64,000 nt of DNA, taken from the NCBI RefSeq assembly GCF_003590095.1, contig NC_039479.1, positions 1,240,001 to 1,304,000 of the forward strand, in the 5' to 3' direction. The position numbers and the translations under genes were made by a program. Under the pieces are notes generated by a model, which was given only the letters and a program-made list of their open reading frames with translations, searched no databases and had not been told where the DNA came from. Below are positions 23,496 through 34,884 of the stretch, one piece after another (the stretch's first letter is position 1; each line of letters starts with the position of its first letter). This stretch comes from Trichoplusia ni (taxonomy: Eukaryota > Arthropoda > Insecta > Lepidoptera > Noctuidae).

Positions 23496-24725
23496 ATATT
23501 ATATTAAGAAATTGTATAATAATATTGCATTTTTATAATCGCCTACAGATATATCACATTGAATATTAAAATTACACAAGTCAGTAGAAACATGCATACA
23601 CGATCATACTACTCCTCTTCACAACACCAATCAAAATGGTTTCATAAAACAAATCGTCCATCATTTATATTCGTTTAGTTCCGTTTATCTCCGAACCTTC
23701 AGTTGTTCACGACATCGTCATAACGAACAGATCATGAACCAATTGATCGATAAAAAATCGTTAATTGATCCCATCAAAAGCTGTTAATCAAACCGTGGGA
23801 TCATTATGTATGCGGAAATCGATTCGATTTACGATATTTTATCGAAGAATCGAATAAAAACAATCGATAAAAAGTTACTGTTGACAGAAGAGTAATAAAA
23901 CTATTTGAATATTACAGTTTAAAAAAAAATGTTATTATTTTGAATGTCGAATTGTCAATTATTTTTTATTTTTAACGTGTACTCTTTGTTAATGGATCTT
24001 CGTGTGATTGTAATGTTTAAAAATAGAACAGAAACGGATGTAACACAATTATTGAATCTCAATGCTACTGTTATTTTAGCAGGTATTTGTTTATTTTTTT
24101 AATTAAATCAAGAAAAAAAACAAAGTTACTTGTAAGACATTAAAATAAGAAAATCCTGTTTTTTTGGAAAATCTTTAGATCTCAGAGAAATCAAAACATA
24201 GTAGGGAACCTTTTATATATTATTGTATCACCGATAGGCTTCACCTATTATTTATTATTATGACGAATTTTAACTTTCAAACGGCTAGCCTAGTTTTGTA
24301 TAAAGAAGTAGGAGCAACATAAAGAAAATATTTAGTACATGCAGTTCAGGCTTAGAATTACCACATAATGCAGATTATAATTTGCCTGTGAAACAGAAAA
24401 ACACACCAAGTAAAGCAAACCAATTGAAAAATGTAATAATATCTTCTATGAATGGACGAAACAGAAAAAAATAATCATTAACCTTTGACTGTCGAAACTA
24501 GACGAACTTAGCATCGTCTTCAAAAAATAATTAATTCTATAAACGATACGGACAGTCATCATGAGTGTTATTACTCGTAATTATATATTACATAATTAAG
24601 TAGTGCCTAGTAGGTTATATTATAAACTGTAATAAAAACAAGGAACATATGAATTAAATAATATGTTTTGATCATTTGACAGTCTTTAGTTCATTACTCA
24701 ATCCTTCAGTAATGACGTAAATTCT
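23496..24725. other. Intergenic DNA, nothing recognised
   Basis: AT-rich. The segment 23745-23890 is full of ATCGAT/TTATCGA words, which look like simple local sequence drift. No supported gene. Confidence 0.4.
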
Positions 24726-24734
24726 TTAAGTAAG

Positions 24735-24905
24735 GGCGGTCCTCATTGTATGTGTTTCGGAAGGCAAGTTAAATTATGGCCCCCCTCTGTTGTAACTGGG
24801 TTGAGGAGATCAGATATTCAGTCGCTCCTTGTAAAACACTGGTACTTAGCTGAATATGGTTAGACTGGAAGCCGACCCCAACAGAGTTGGGAAAGGCAAG
24901 GAAGA
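24735..24905 (+). repeat. Dispersed repeat, Family C copy (partial)
   Basis: TGTTTCGGAAGGCAAGTTAA, then CTGGGTTGAGGAGATCAGAT, CGCTCCTTGTAAAACACTGG and CCCCAACAGAGTTGGGAAAGG. The same blocks in the same order occur at 42415-42780 and, reversed, at 47988-48192 and 63195-63345. No coding region recognised. Confidence 0.75.
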
Positions 24906-27900
24906 TGAGGGCTGTCCAGAAAAAAAAGAAAATTTCAAGTAAAACTCTTTTGGAATTTTTTTCAAGAACCAGAAAATAATACGATAGCCGATACTAAACT
25001 AACAAGTACTCAATATTTTTCTTTGTTTCAATTGAAGCTATCTGGGTAATACCAAAAATCCGGTTCACTACACACTTGCAGTTTTTCCACAATATTAAAA
25101 ATCTTTAAGGTTAAATTAAGTGAACAGAAAGGCATATTAATAGCCGGCTATAAGGTTTTACCCATTTTAAGGTAAATAAAATTTGTTCAAAATAATAATT
25201 CTTAGTTGTATTTGTATCGTAAAGTATTATTAGGTAACTAAATAGAATCCTCGTTATTCAACTATGTTTAATAGCAATAAGATTAATTGATCACTTAAAG
25301 GGGAAACATGTGAAGGTAAGGAATTCAACTTAATTGCATTAAATTAGTCTTGCCTTGGTGAAAATACTAAGTCCCCTCTGAGCTTGAGTGAGATCGTGGA
25401 ACAATACGAAATCAATTAGTAATTTATTTCTTCAATTATTCATTTATATTCTAAGACATGAAAAATGTGCAATTCCAGACTTCATGTTTTGCATTATCTA
25501 CCAAGCTACTTTAGGGTGATGCAGTAAAGCGCATTAATTAGCTGTCATTTAAAATTGGGACCTGACCTCGACATAACTTGACAAATACCTAAACTAAAAG
25601 TTTATAGAGATTTTTGTTTTAAATTCTTTTCTATTGTAAAAAAGACCTTAAAACATTTGCTTTACGTCTAAAATGACTTAGCAACAAGGTACTGAAAAAA
25701 TAACAGGCTTGCGTACAAAACGCATCACAATTTTTTTTCCGAAAGTCTATATCCTGAAGTAACTTAGCTTTGCAAAAACGACCCTATCACAATTGACTAA
25801 AGTTCAAAACACGTTACATTTACACAGCTACTGAAAAATAAATTGGCTATTTTATAAGTGCAAAATATCGAGTCGTGTCTGTTTAATCAATCAATGTTTT
25901 TCTTAACTGACTACGTAATAATTATGTATTAATGATTTTTTACTGTCTAAATGCCTCCTGCATTGAAATCTATTTAAATTCCATTTTACAATCACGATTA
26001 TGAATTAGTCCACAGTTCCGGTTTTTTCGGGTTCGTTTTTGTTTGTATCATCACATTTATATTTAGATAAAGGGACGGATGGTTAAGTCAGAGAAGGACC
26101 AAAGAATAAATAATAAAAATCTCTATTTTTTTAGATAGGGATAGTGGCAAAGTAAAAACAGGATTCTTCCCGTATAGGAAGGGTTTGCGCATTTGATGAC
26201 TCTGCTATTTTCTGGATCGCGTATCATCTAAAACTCGGCGTCAGGCTTGTAGGTTTCCGAAGCGTCCTAGGACATAATAAATCCTTAGGATTGTCATGTT
26301 TCATCACGAGTTTTCCTTCACCCTTTGCAACAATTCATTATTCGAAAAGACATTGATGCGTGCCGGTATTTAAACCTGCAACCATTGATTTAGTAGTACA
26401 ACAGTCATACCGTTTTTACTGCTTTTCATTTTATTGATCTAGTTAGGTATAATTTATCACCTAAGAATACAATAAAAGTATTGAGTATTGAATATCGAGT
26501 ATTTTACATTGTTTCACAGAAATGTATAATTTTGTTATGTAAGGATTGAACTTGCATGAGTAGTTGTCCTATATAGTTACTATCCGTGCATTGGGAATTA
26601 CAATTGCATGTAGATATGTTTATTGCTTAGCATCTACGAAACAGTGTTACTTTGCAATATGGGCGAACCTCATGATATTTATAGGCCACGATTTCGCACC
26701 CCAGGGTCCTATTATGGATTTCTTAACAGAAAACAATAGAATTCAATTCGACCTACTAATTGAATCCAAGACTTGGCAAAAGGATGTTCGGTACCACAAT
26801 TAACGAGGGTTTGATATATTTGTTCTATTGTCTTTGTGAAGATCGGTGTGTAATTTAACAGGAACGTACAATAACGTCACTTTTCTAGATATCGCCAAAA
26901 TTATACTAAACCTAGCGCGAATTTGTTGCACTTAAAATTAAAGCGAGAGAATATTTATTTAATGTTGTTACAGCTATAACAAAAAAATAACAGGTGGTAG
27001 TGTACATAAAAGGGATCTCCGTAACATACCCAAAGGGTGTACATTCAATATAGGTATGCAGTCTACAAAAAGGCAGAAATCGGAAGAAGATTTAAAAAAT
27101 ATTATTGACAGTGAGTACAATAGGAATCATTTACACCCTTTTACCATGCTGAGATGATGACTAAAACACTGGAAAGGATGAATGCAAGAAAAACATACAG
27201 TCAATCAGCATTAAATCATTTGAAACAGGGTAAGAAGATTCATTATCTTCTTTGTACTGGACGTTATCGTTAGTCCTTTAACGTAGATCATTAGTGACTA
27301 TATCAGTCACAATTGACCAACACGATTACCCCTCACCTTCCTAAACATATAATAAAGAAATATTCATAAACATTTAAAACGGATTCGAAGTCAGTGCGCA
27401 TCGATTACACTGCATTAACGAAACACGCCATTAAGTCTCCAAGGACTAATAAAACCGTGCATCTTCTTAGGCACTAAATTCTTGCCCAGTTTTGCAATTA
27501 TAACATTCAGAATCCTCACGTTCTAAAGTAAATAAACTCAGTGATATATGGAGCTCGTTCAACATTAAAACTCAGAGTATTGATGTTCAAATTTAATTTA
27601 TTATTTGATTCTGTGGTATATTTGTACCATAACAGTTGATACCATGCATACCATTGATGGTAGTTTGAGCATATACTTAAACCTGCTAAGAATACTTATA
27701 TCCCATTTGGTTGCTGGATTTGTTCATAGTAAAATTAGTATAAATAATCTCATGTATTTTTGGGCATCCGTAATGTGATGATCCTAGTAACGATGCTTCG
27801 TTAGTATTCCGTATTTTTGAAACCGGCTGTATCTCATGAACTGTGATAGCTAGATAGTTGAAATTTTCACAGATGACGTATTTATTGCTACCAGTATAAT

Positions 27901-28560
27901 AATAAATAATTAAATTCGATAAAATAAAACTAAATAATAATAAAAAAATGCAAAATCTTCGAGTCACATAGAACATTGTAATACTAATTCTATTTATAGA
28001 ACTGAAAAACTGAAGTACAATGGAATATCTCACGAGACTAAAAAACCGATTTATAGTAAGATAAATATTACAATTAAAACAGTACAAAAAGCTTTAAGAT
28101 TATAATTACTAAATGTGATACAAAACTAATCCATTTACTATTTCACAAACTTCAAAACAATGAATTCGTTGGTACAATATAGATCGATCTAGACGCGAGA
28201 TAAATGATGGATGCAATGTTTAACTGTACGTAGGAGCGCTTGATATTGTTTGTAGAGTCAGCAAAAATCGCGAACACAATGAGGCTTTAGTAAGTACTGC
28301 AAAATATGAAACTAATATTTTACACGTGAAAGAATGTTTGTTATCTCTTCTCGACTAAACGGCTTAGGTAGCGGACACATTGGATTAACGCTTATCGCCT
28401 TCGTTCAAGAAGGGTAATTTGTGCAGCTATAATCGAAACCTAAAAAATAAAAAACCCTTGAAATCTACAACAACATCTGATTTCGAAAGAAAGTATTGTG
28501 ATGGAGCGTTCGACAAAAGGCGGCTTTTTAAGGGTTATGGTCTCAGCCGCTACAAGCAAT
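24906..28560. other. Long intergenic stretch, no gene seen
   Basis: AT-rich. Open frames at 26564-26803 and 27686-28087 have no start context, splice partners, motifs or composition bias of the cuticle genes. One TGTAGAGTCA 10-mer is at 28251-28260. Confidence 0.45.
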
Positions 28561-28564
28561 TTAA

Positions 28565-28705
28565 TCCTTGTGCCAAAAGGGTTTCACAAGACACTCAACC
28601 AAGCATTCGTGGTTCACACAAATCGTTGTCTTGCGCGGGGTTAGATCCTATGACAATTCGCGATAGCTGGTTTTTTGTGAGAACTTATACCACTCGGCTT
28701 TCCAT
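28565..28705 (-). mobile_element. Degenerate tRNA-derived SINE, - strand
   Basis: On the - strand the eroded B-box region (TAGGATCTAACCCCGCGCAA) is followed by the family body TGTGTGAACCACGAATGCTT and the tail-side words AAACCCTTTTGG. Diverged relative to other copies. Confidence 0.55.
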
Positions 28706-29020
28706 GAAGTTTTATCGCAGCAATAATTCACTATTTATTTCATGATGTATTTTACTTCAGATTATGTTGATGTTGCTGACTTTACAATTCATGTGGGTGT
28801 ATAATTATAAAAGTGAACCAATTATTGGATTCTGTATGCAAGGTTTAGTCCTCCAAACCTAGAAGATTACATTGGATATCGATTTGAACGCATATGATTC
28901 CAGAGTTAATTTGATGACTCATTTTATACATGTTGAGTATGGCAATTGATTGTTAAGAATAAAGATTGAAAGATTTTATTCTATTTAACTAAAGGACTCC
29001 CGCATTTAAAATATTATTCT

Positions 29021-29175
29021 TTGTGTCGCGAGAGGTTTCAAAAACATGAATGTCACCTACAAAGGACAAGCATTCGTGGGTGCCACAAACGCTGTCCTAT
29101 GCGGAGGTCGAAATTGTGATACGTCGCACACAGTGGGTGTGGCGTTATGACTTCAGCCACTCAGCTATCCACAAA
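29021..29175 (-). mobile_element. tRNA-derived SINE, - strand
   Basis: The - strand reads GTGGATAGCTGAGTGGCTGA (A-box side), a B-box remnant, CATAGGACAGCG, then GCACCCACGAATGCTTGTCC and a tail with CTCGCGACACAAAG. Same family as the copy at 37278. Confidence 0.65.
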
Positions 29176-29777
29176 ATGGCATATGTAAAATTAAAAAAGT
29201 TTTCTATTTTAATGGTTGACGTTCAATCTGAAAACCAATTTAATAGAACAGAATCCATGGTGTCAGAAAGTTAATTATGGGATATATCATATTTCACATT
29301 GTCCGTTTAGGAGATAATTGTTAAATAAATAGTGCCAATTACGATGATACTGTCATTATATTATTTACAATAATCAAAGGTCCTTATTGACATATTAAGT
29401 ATTATTATATTAAATTATTGAATGAATCAGTCGGAATCATCTAACAGAGCCACGGTCCATGAGTGGCCGTATAATAAGCTCTTTGGGACACTTTATCTGA
29501 AGCCATCTCAAATATTTCTTATCAAAACATCGGATTCTCATGAAAGTCAACCTTTAAGACGGTCTTAAGAGTCCATCTGTCACAGCATTCCACTTTTAAG
29601 TGACAGAAAACGCACGAGTCTTGATTACGACTTAAAATTTTGTCGAGTTTAATTACATAGTTAGTGGTAGATGTTCCTTTTAGTTGATTTCCACCTTGAA
29701 TCACCCATTTCATATGAACGCCCATAAGACACATACTCATTTGAAGGTAGGAACAGTGTTGTAACACGAAAAAAATA

Positions 29778-30011
29778 ATGATGATCGTACACGCAACGCA
29801 ATTAATTCAAGATCACGACCCAGACAGTGAACTGGTACTTGATCAATTTGTAGCAAAGCTTTCGTTTGTAAACGATGTTACAGATGATGCAATAACACTG
29901 GGAGCTTACCACAATCTATTAGATCCGGACTGATCCAACTGTGGAAAAGAGATGCCGCTATCTAATGAAGTACGCTGCCTTGCTCTCACAACGGCAATAG
30001 ATCAACTTTAA
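29778..30011 (+). pseudogene. Possible broken coding fragment with one in-frame stop
   Basis: A frame from ATG at 29778 runs 51 codons to TGA at 29931-29933, then continues 25 codons to TAA at 30009. The translation looks protein-like before the stop (DPDSELVLDQFVAKLSF) and after it (EVRCLALTTAIDQL). I do not recognise a family, and 77 sense or stop codons with one stop could arise by chance. Confidence 0.2.
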
Positions 30012-30570
30012 GGAGCACTGGTAGACCTTATGATCGAATTCGAAACACTATGCAGTATCATTGAATTAACAAAAGCGAAAAATTATATTGTGTGAAATGA
30101 TTAATGTTTGTTTGATACAAATGAAATATTCTCTATTTATCTGAAAATTCTCAGCAAAAGAGATTGTATTTGCAAACATTATTTTTTTTTAAACAAATCA
30201 AGATGAAAATTAATTGCCCATGAAACCTGATAACAATAAAAGAAGTATTCCACTTTTTTTTCGTCGGAAATCGATTTAGTTTTTAAGACGGAAACAATTC
30301 CTACTTAAATGACTTTTACTGATTTTTCTAGCATCTTTAGAAATAAGGAAAAATATTGCAAAATGTATAAATAAACTACACAATATACAAAGACATTTGC
30401 TTCAGACTCGAATCCTATAGCAATCGTGCCTGAAAATTTGCCTTTCACAACCGTTATCGTAAACACCGATCAATCGGAACGCTCGTAAAGTCTTAGCAAA
30501 TCCGTACCAAAGGACCGATCCCGTACAGTGAGCAAAATCCTTGAAACATTACGTACAGATATGACACACG
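30012..30570. other. Upstream flank of gene 4, no gene seen
   Basis: AT-rich with poly-A/T runs. Nothing identified before the conserved promoter block that begins near 30577. Confidence 0.45.
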
Positions 30571-30578
30571 AGGTCAAT

Positions 30579-30721
30579 CACGTTCGGAAGCTCAATAAGC
30601 CTAAAACTAATTACAAAGCGTATCATAGCATCGGTTTCTCTTGGATATGACGTCACATGCGAGTACTGAGGATCGAGAGTAGATGGTATATAATAGGTCA
30701 GCCGCCTCGATGCATCACAGT
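30579..30721 (+). promoter_or_regulatory. Promoter of gene 4 with shared cluster module
   Basis: In order: CACGTTCGG (30579-30587), GTATCAT (30621-30627), TGACGTCA (30649-30656), TATATAA (30687-30693) overlapping TATAATAGGTCA, and an initiator CACAGTT near 30719. The same elements in the same order and spacing precede genes 5 and 6. TGACGTCA is the palindromic bZIP (CREB/ATF) consensus; AGGTCA is a nuclear-receptor half-site, as used by ecdysone-cascade factors. Binding by any named factor is inference. Confidence 0.75.
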
Positions 30722-30774
30722 TCAACTTCAGCTTCATCCACATTAGGTTTGGAGTGTTCCAACAAATTTACAAA

Positions 30775-32333
30775 ATGAAATTGGTAATTTGTTTTTTTGC
30801 GTTCGGTTTTGTGAATTTGTTCGTGGTTTAGATTATATTAGCAGTAATTGTGGTTTGGAAATCAAAGCAAATATATTAGCATAAAATTTAAATAAGAATT
30901 TTTAATTAACTGCATTTGCTTTCATGTTTTATACTATCATATTTAATAGATTTTTTTCATTATAAATTATTTTATTTGTCTTTATTTTCGCCAGTTCGTG
31001 ATCGCTGCCCTCGTCGCCGTGGCCGCTGCCGGCCGTCTGGAACACCTGGAACGCTCCTACCTTCCTCCGGACAACAACTCGGTCGGCTCAGCCAGGTCCT
31101 TCGGTTCAAACGGAGGCTTCGGATCCTCTCAGGGTGGATTCGGCTCAAACTCCCACGGATCTTTCGGAAACTCCGGTGCCTTTGGCTCTGCTGGCTCCGG
31201 CCTGGGCCGCCAAAACGGTGGATTCTCCTCTGCGGCTACTTCGAACAAATACCTTCCCCCTAACCAGGGATCTGGAAACTCTGGTGCTTTTGGCTCCGGC
31301 GGTTTCGGTTCTTCCGGCAATGGACAGCACGGTGGATCTGGCGGTTTTGGTTCTTCCGGCAACGGCCAGCACGGTGGCTCCTTCTCTCAGGCTACATCCA
31401 ACAAATACTTGCCTCCTAACCAAGGCTCCGCTGGATCTGGTGCTTTCGGAAACGGTGCCTTCGGATCTGCTGGATCTGGTATCTCCCGCCCCAACGGTGG
31501 ATTCTCCTCTGCTGCTACCTCCAACAAGTACTTGCCCCCCAACCAAGGCTCCGGCTCAAACGGTGTGAACCAGTTCGCTCGCTCCCAACAAGGTAAGATA
31601 TTCTTCCAACATATAAAATAAAAAAAATAAAAATAAAATATTCTATAACTTGCTGATAATTATAAACGTAAAGCGATTAGAAACAGTGAGTTATGATTAT
31701 TATAGCAAGTCGTGCATAGCTCAATATAATTATTTTGCAATAGTTCAATACATTTGGAGTCGTTACCATCTATTTTAATTAATCAAATATTATCGTCTAT
31801 TTCAATTGCACCTCAAAAAGGTTTACATACATTTTAGTGGCCGTAACCAATTGTAATTCTATATTTGTTATTGGAATTTGAGTAGAAAAAATAACAAAAG
31901 CAATTGAATAACGTATCATGTTCTCGGCATTCCAATTACAAAACAAGACTCCACTTTCGAAATTCAAACACATACTTTAGTATCTAATTAAACCCTAACC
32001 ATGTTTTCATTTCATTCGCTACAGAACTATATTCAAATCTTCTTTGTTATTGTTTCAGGTTTTGGTGGTGCCCAAAACTACCGCAGCCAGCAATACAACC
32101 AGGGTTCCTCTCAGTACAGCCAGAACGGTCAGTCCCAGTTCTCCGCCCCGAGCTCTCAGTACGGCGCCCCCAGCTCCCAGTACAGCGCTCCCAGCTCCCA
32201 GTATGGCGCCCCTAGCTCCCAGTACTCTCAGTCTGGTGCCGCCAGCCGCCAGTACCTGGCCCCCAGGGCCGGCCCCTCCCAATCTCAGGGCCCTCAACAG
32301 AGCTTCGATGAACAGACCGGCTACCATTACTAA
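30775..32333 (+). CDS. Gene 4: secreted YLPP/YLAP-motif cuticle-like protein without RR domain
   Basis: Predicted secreted structural protein, 293 aa, exons 30775-30783 (MKL), 30995-31592 and 32059-32333. The signal peptide is FVIAALVAVAAAG after MKL, followed by RLEHLERSYLPP. Exon 2 is rich in Gly, Ser and Phe (GAFGSAG, GGFGSSG) with NKYLPPNQG repeated three times. The last exon has QYSAPSSQYGAPSS repeats, then SRQYLAPR and QSFDEQTGYHY. No RR consensus is present. The phase-1 intron position, YLPP, SRQYLAP and terminal Gly-Tyr-x-Tyr match gene 3, so it looks like a relative that lacks the chitin-binding exon portion. Function is inferred from composition and neighbours: a matrix or cross-linking protein of cuticle. 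Confidence 0.85.
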
Positions 32334-32392
32334 GTGTGTTCATAATCGACCTAGATTTGTTTAGTCAATTGAAATGTATTGTTTTGTATATA

Positions 32393-32398
32393 AATAAA
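32393..32398 (+). terminator. Poly(A) signal of gene 4
   Basis: AATAAA lies 60 nt after the stop codon. Confidence 0.7.
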
Positions 32399-32483
32399 AG
32401 ATGTGTATATATTATATTGGATTTTATTCATAAAACGAGTGCTTTCTATTTAAAATTTCCCAAATAAAAAATACAAATGATAT

Positions 32484-32554
32484 TCCGATACCGGGATTCC
32501 AACCCGAGCTTCTTGGATGAGAGCCAGGTATCTTAGCCACTAGACCATATCGGA
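32484..32554 (-). tRNA. tRNA-Glu(CTC)-like sequence, possibly a pseudogene
   Basis: 71 nt on the - strand. The acceptor arms TCCGATA and TATCGGA pair perfectly over 7 bp. The D-arm TGGTCTAGTGGCTAAGATACC is the eukaryotic tRNA-Glu type and the anticodon loop CTCTCAT gives anticodon CTC. Two defects stand out: one mismatch in the anticodon stem (C opposite A) and a T-loop reading TTGGAAT in place of TTC-type sequence, which would weaken the Pol III B box. There is no SINE body after it. It is either a weak genuine tRNA gene or a decayed copy. Confidence 0.6.
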
Positions 32555-32559
32555 TAACA

Positions 32560-33080
32560 TACATTAAAATACTAACATAGATTTTTTTTAAAAGGCCTTT
32601 TATAAAAATTAAACCGTAGCTTTTATTATTACTTCTGAAAAAACGAACAAATTCGATAGGATTTGGACTATATGATAGGATCTTCTACCGTATGATCAGA
32701 TTTTACAGTTTCAAACACTCAAAGCTTTACTGCTAAATATTGTTTTAAATGTATCTTGTAAAAAACTCATAATATTTGGTTACCAAGTTAGTTTTTTTTG
32801 CAATAAGATCTATCAAGATACTATGGTCTTATTCAAGTTATCATTATAAATTTAACTTAATTTTAAATCATACCGACATTTTTTTTAACAAAACCGGAGT
32901 TCAACGTTCTTTAACTATAATAGGCAAAAACACAAATGTTTGGAGTCATTAGGGAACAGTAAGAAATGGTCGTTACCACTACTCTTGACCCACTGGGTCT
33001 TTAAACCTATTAATTACCCGCTTTTTCTTTTCATCTCAAGTAAATTACGTCTGTTTTTAAATGCCTGTTGCTAAGGGTTC
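32560..33080. other. Intergenic DNA, nothing recognised
   Basis: AT-rich, no supported feature. Confidence 0.4.
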
Positions 33081-33083
33081 TCT

Positions 33084-33220
33084 GCGCGGATAGCTCAGTG
33101 GTATAGGTCACGCGACGTGTTGCCGGTTCGATCACCGATAATTTGTGTGATCCACAAATGCTTGAATGTTTTTAAATCCTTTGCGATACGAGGATTAAAT
33201 TCCACTGTGCGTGGGAGTCA
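33084..33220 (+). mobile_element. tRNA-derived SINE, + strand
   Basis: Head GCGCGGATAGCTCAGTGGTA with B box GCCGGTTCGATCACCG, body TTTGTGTGATCCACAAATGC and tail CCTTTGCGATACGAGGATTA. Full head-to-tail order of the family, slightly shortened. Confidence 0.75.
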
Positions 33221-34195
33221 ATTCTTTTATTTAAATCTGTAATTTTCCTTTCATAGTATTAACACTTAGTACGCGATAAAGAGTGGGCGTCACTGATTGG
33301 TGACGTAATCTGCGTCTTCATTTGAATTAATATTTTTTGATTTTGATTTTGGCCTTGATCACTGAAAATTAAAAAAAAATTAGTGTGGCCAATGTATAGT
33401 AATTCATAACGCACAATATGCATCAAGACTACCTATAGACAATGCGAACTGTGCCGTGTTTCAGTTCTGGGCCGAAAAAAATTTTAGCGCTAAAAAGAAG
33501 AAGTAATATTTTTTTTAAACAACAAAGCCTACATCTCATTTTCATAAAAACTACTAAGTCAAACTTTATGAAATATTAATGCGACCAAATGACAGCTATT
33601 TCAAGTTAATTGATGAATCAGCAGAACTGGTTCACCCAGTCTGAAGTAATTAGGTGACAAACATAAAAAAAAGGATTTAAGAATCTTCTCTTGTTTAAAG
33701 TCGGTTGAAAGTACAAGGAAAGTTTTGCCAAGTTGACCACTTACTTCTAGCGTTCTACAGGATGCATTTTTTTATAAATGTAGGTTGATAAGTGTTTTAA
33801 ACTTGGCAAACAATTATACATAAAAATGCTAAAACAACAATCTTCAGAACTTCCTTTATTATCATAATTGAGTATACATATCCGTGAAAAATTTAAATCC
33901 GTGAGGAAGTATTTCAAATAAAACGAACTTGAAATTCATATTACATCGACTTTTATTTAACAATTGTTATTAACTACACAAATAAATGGCTCAATACATC
34001 TTCAGATTTATTTTAATAACTCACGTCTCATTTTGTTTATTTTTTAAGATCGTAATTGACATAATTCTTAAAGTACGTATTTTTATATATTTTTAATACA
34101 CAATAAAACAACCTTTCTTTGTAGTTGACCCACTTGGATATCAGTTATAGCTGCTAAAACTTGGTTTGAAAGTTGCCGAAATATAAATCCAAGTA
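33221..34195. other. Intergenic DNA with one hairpin-family arm
   Basis: ACCAAATGACAGCTATTTCA at 33585-33604 matches one arm of the hairpin at 41792-41838. Otherwise AT-rich with nothing recognised. Confidence 0.45.
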
Positions 34196-34199
34196 CTCT

Positions 34200-34320
34200 A
34201 AGAAATCAGCTACCTTCATACAAAAATCATCGAAATCAGTCAAGCCGTTTAAGCGTGAAAATGTAACAAAGATACATACACATACAAAAATTCTCACATA
34301 CTTTTGAATTCATAATAATA
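34200..34320 (+). repeat. Short dispersed repeat fragment
   Basis: CAGCTACCTTCATACAAAAA, CATCGAAATCAGTCAAGCCG and TTTAAGCGTGAAAATGTAAC, ending in ACATACACATACA. Similar words occur at 23140-23240 and 45840-45900. Confidence 0.5.
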
Positions 34321-34830
34321 CTGTGGTTTTATTGCTAAACTGAAATTAAAATTAATCTTATAAAACCAAAATTCCAATTATACAATCAATCAATCAAACC
34401 GAAACAGCTTAAAACTAGATTACACAATATTACCAAGATATAAAATCGATAAAACTATTGAAAAACGTCGACATAAGAGTTCAGTGTCTGGGTCGCGATC
34501 TTGAACCGCTCGGTGCCTACGTCACAAAGACGCTTATGTGTCGAAAATATTTCTTCGCATGTGTAAAATTTGTGCGTGATAAATTAAAATGCATTCATGC
34601 ATGCACCGTCGTTTTTGAATGATGTGTGCGTTTTCAAAAATAAATATCACAGCTTCCGAATTTTGGAAAGCAATCGGGTTTTTGATAACTTTGAAATAAT
34701 TGAATGTATGTTTTGAGGTCGTTTTGAGAAGTTTGAAAGCAAAAATCAGAAAGTAAAAAAGTCTGACGAAAGATGGTTAATTATTCATGGTTCAATAAAA
34801 AATAAAATATCTTTAATAGATTAAAAGTCA

Positions 34831-34836
34831 TTTATT
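34831..34836 (-). terminator. Poly(A) signal of gene 5
   Basis: TTTATT on the + strand is AATAAA on the - strand, about 50 nt beyond the stop codon at 34885. Confidence 0.65.
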
Positions 34837-34884
34837 TTACAAAACATACAAATACGATCACATTTAGTACTGCTGACTGTCCAC

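Noticed and set aside
23745..23890. Cluster of ATCGAT-type words as a regulatory element
   Set aside because: The words are irregularly spaced in very AT-rich DNA far from any gene start. I see no pattern beyond local composition.
26564..28087. Frames at 26564-26803 and 27686-28087 as new genes
   Set aside because: AT-driven composition with many Ile, Tyr, Asn and Phe codons, no recognisable domain, and no promoter elements of the kind found at every cluster gene.
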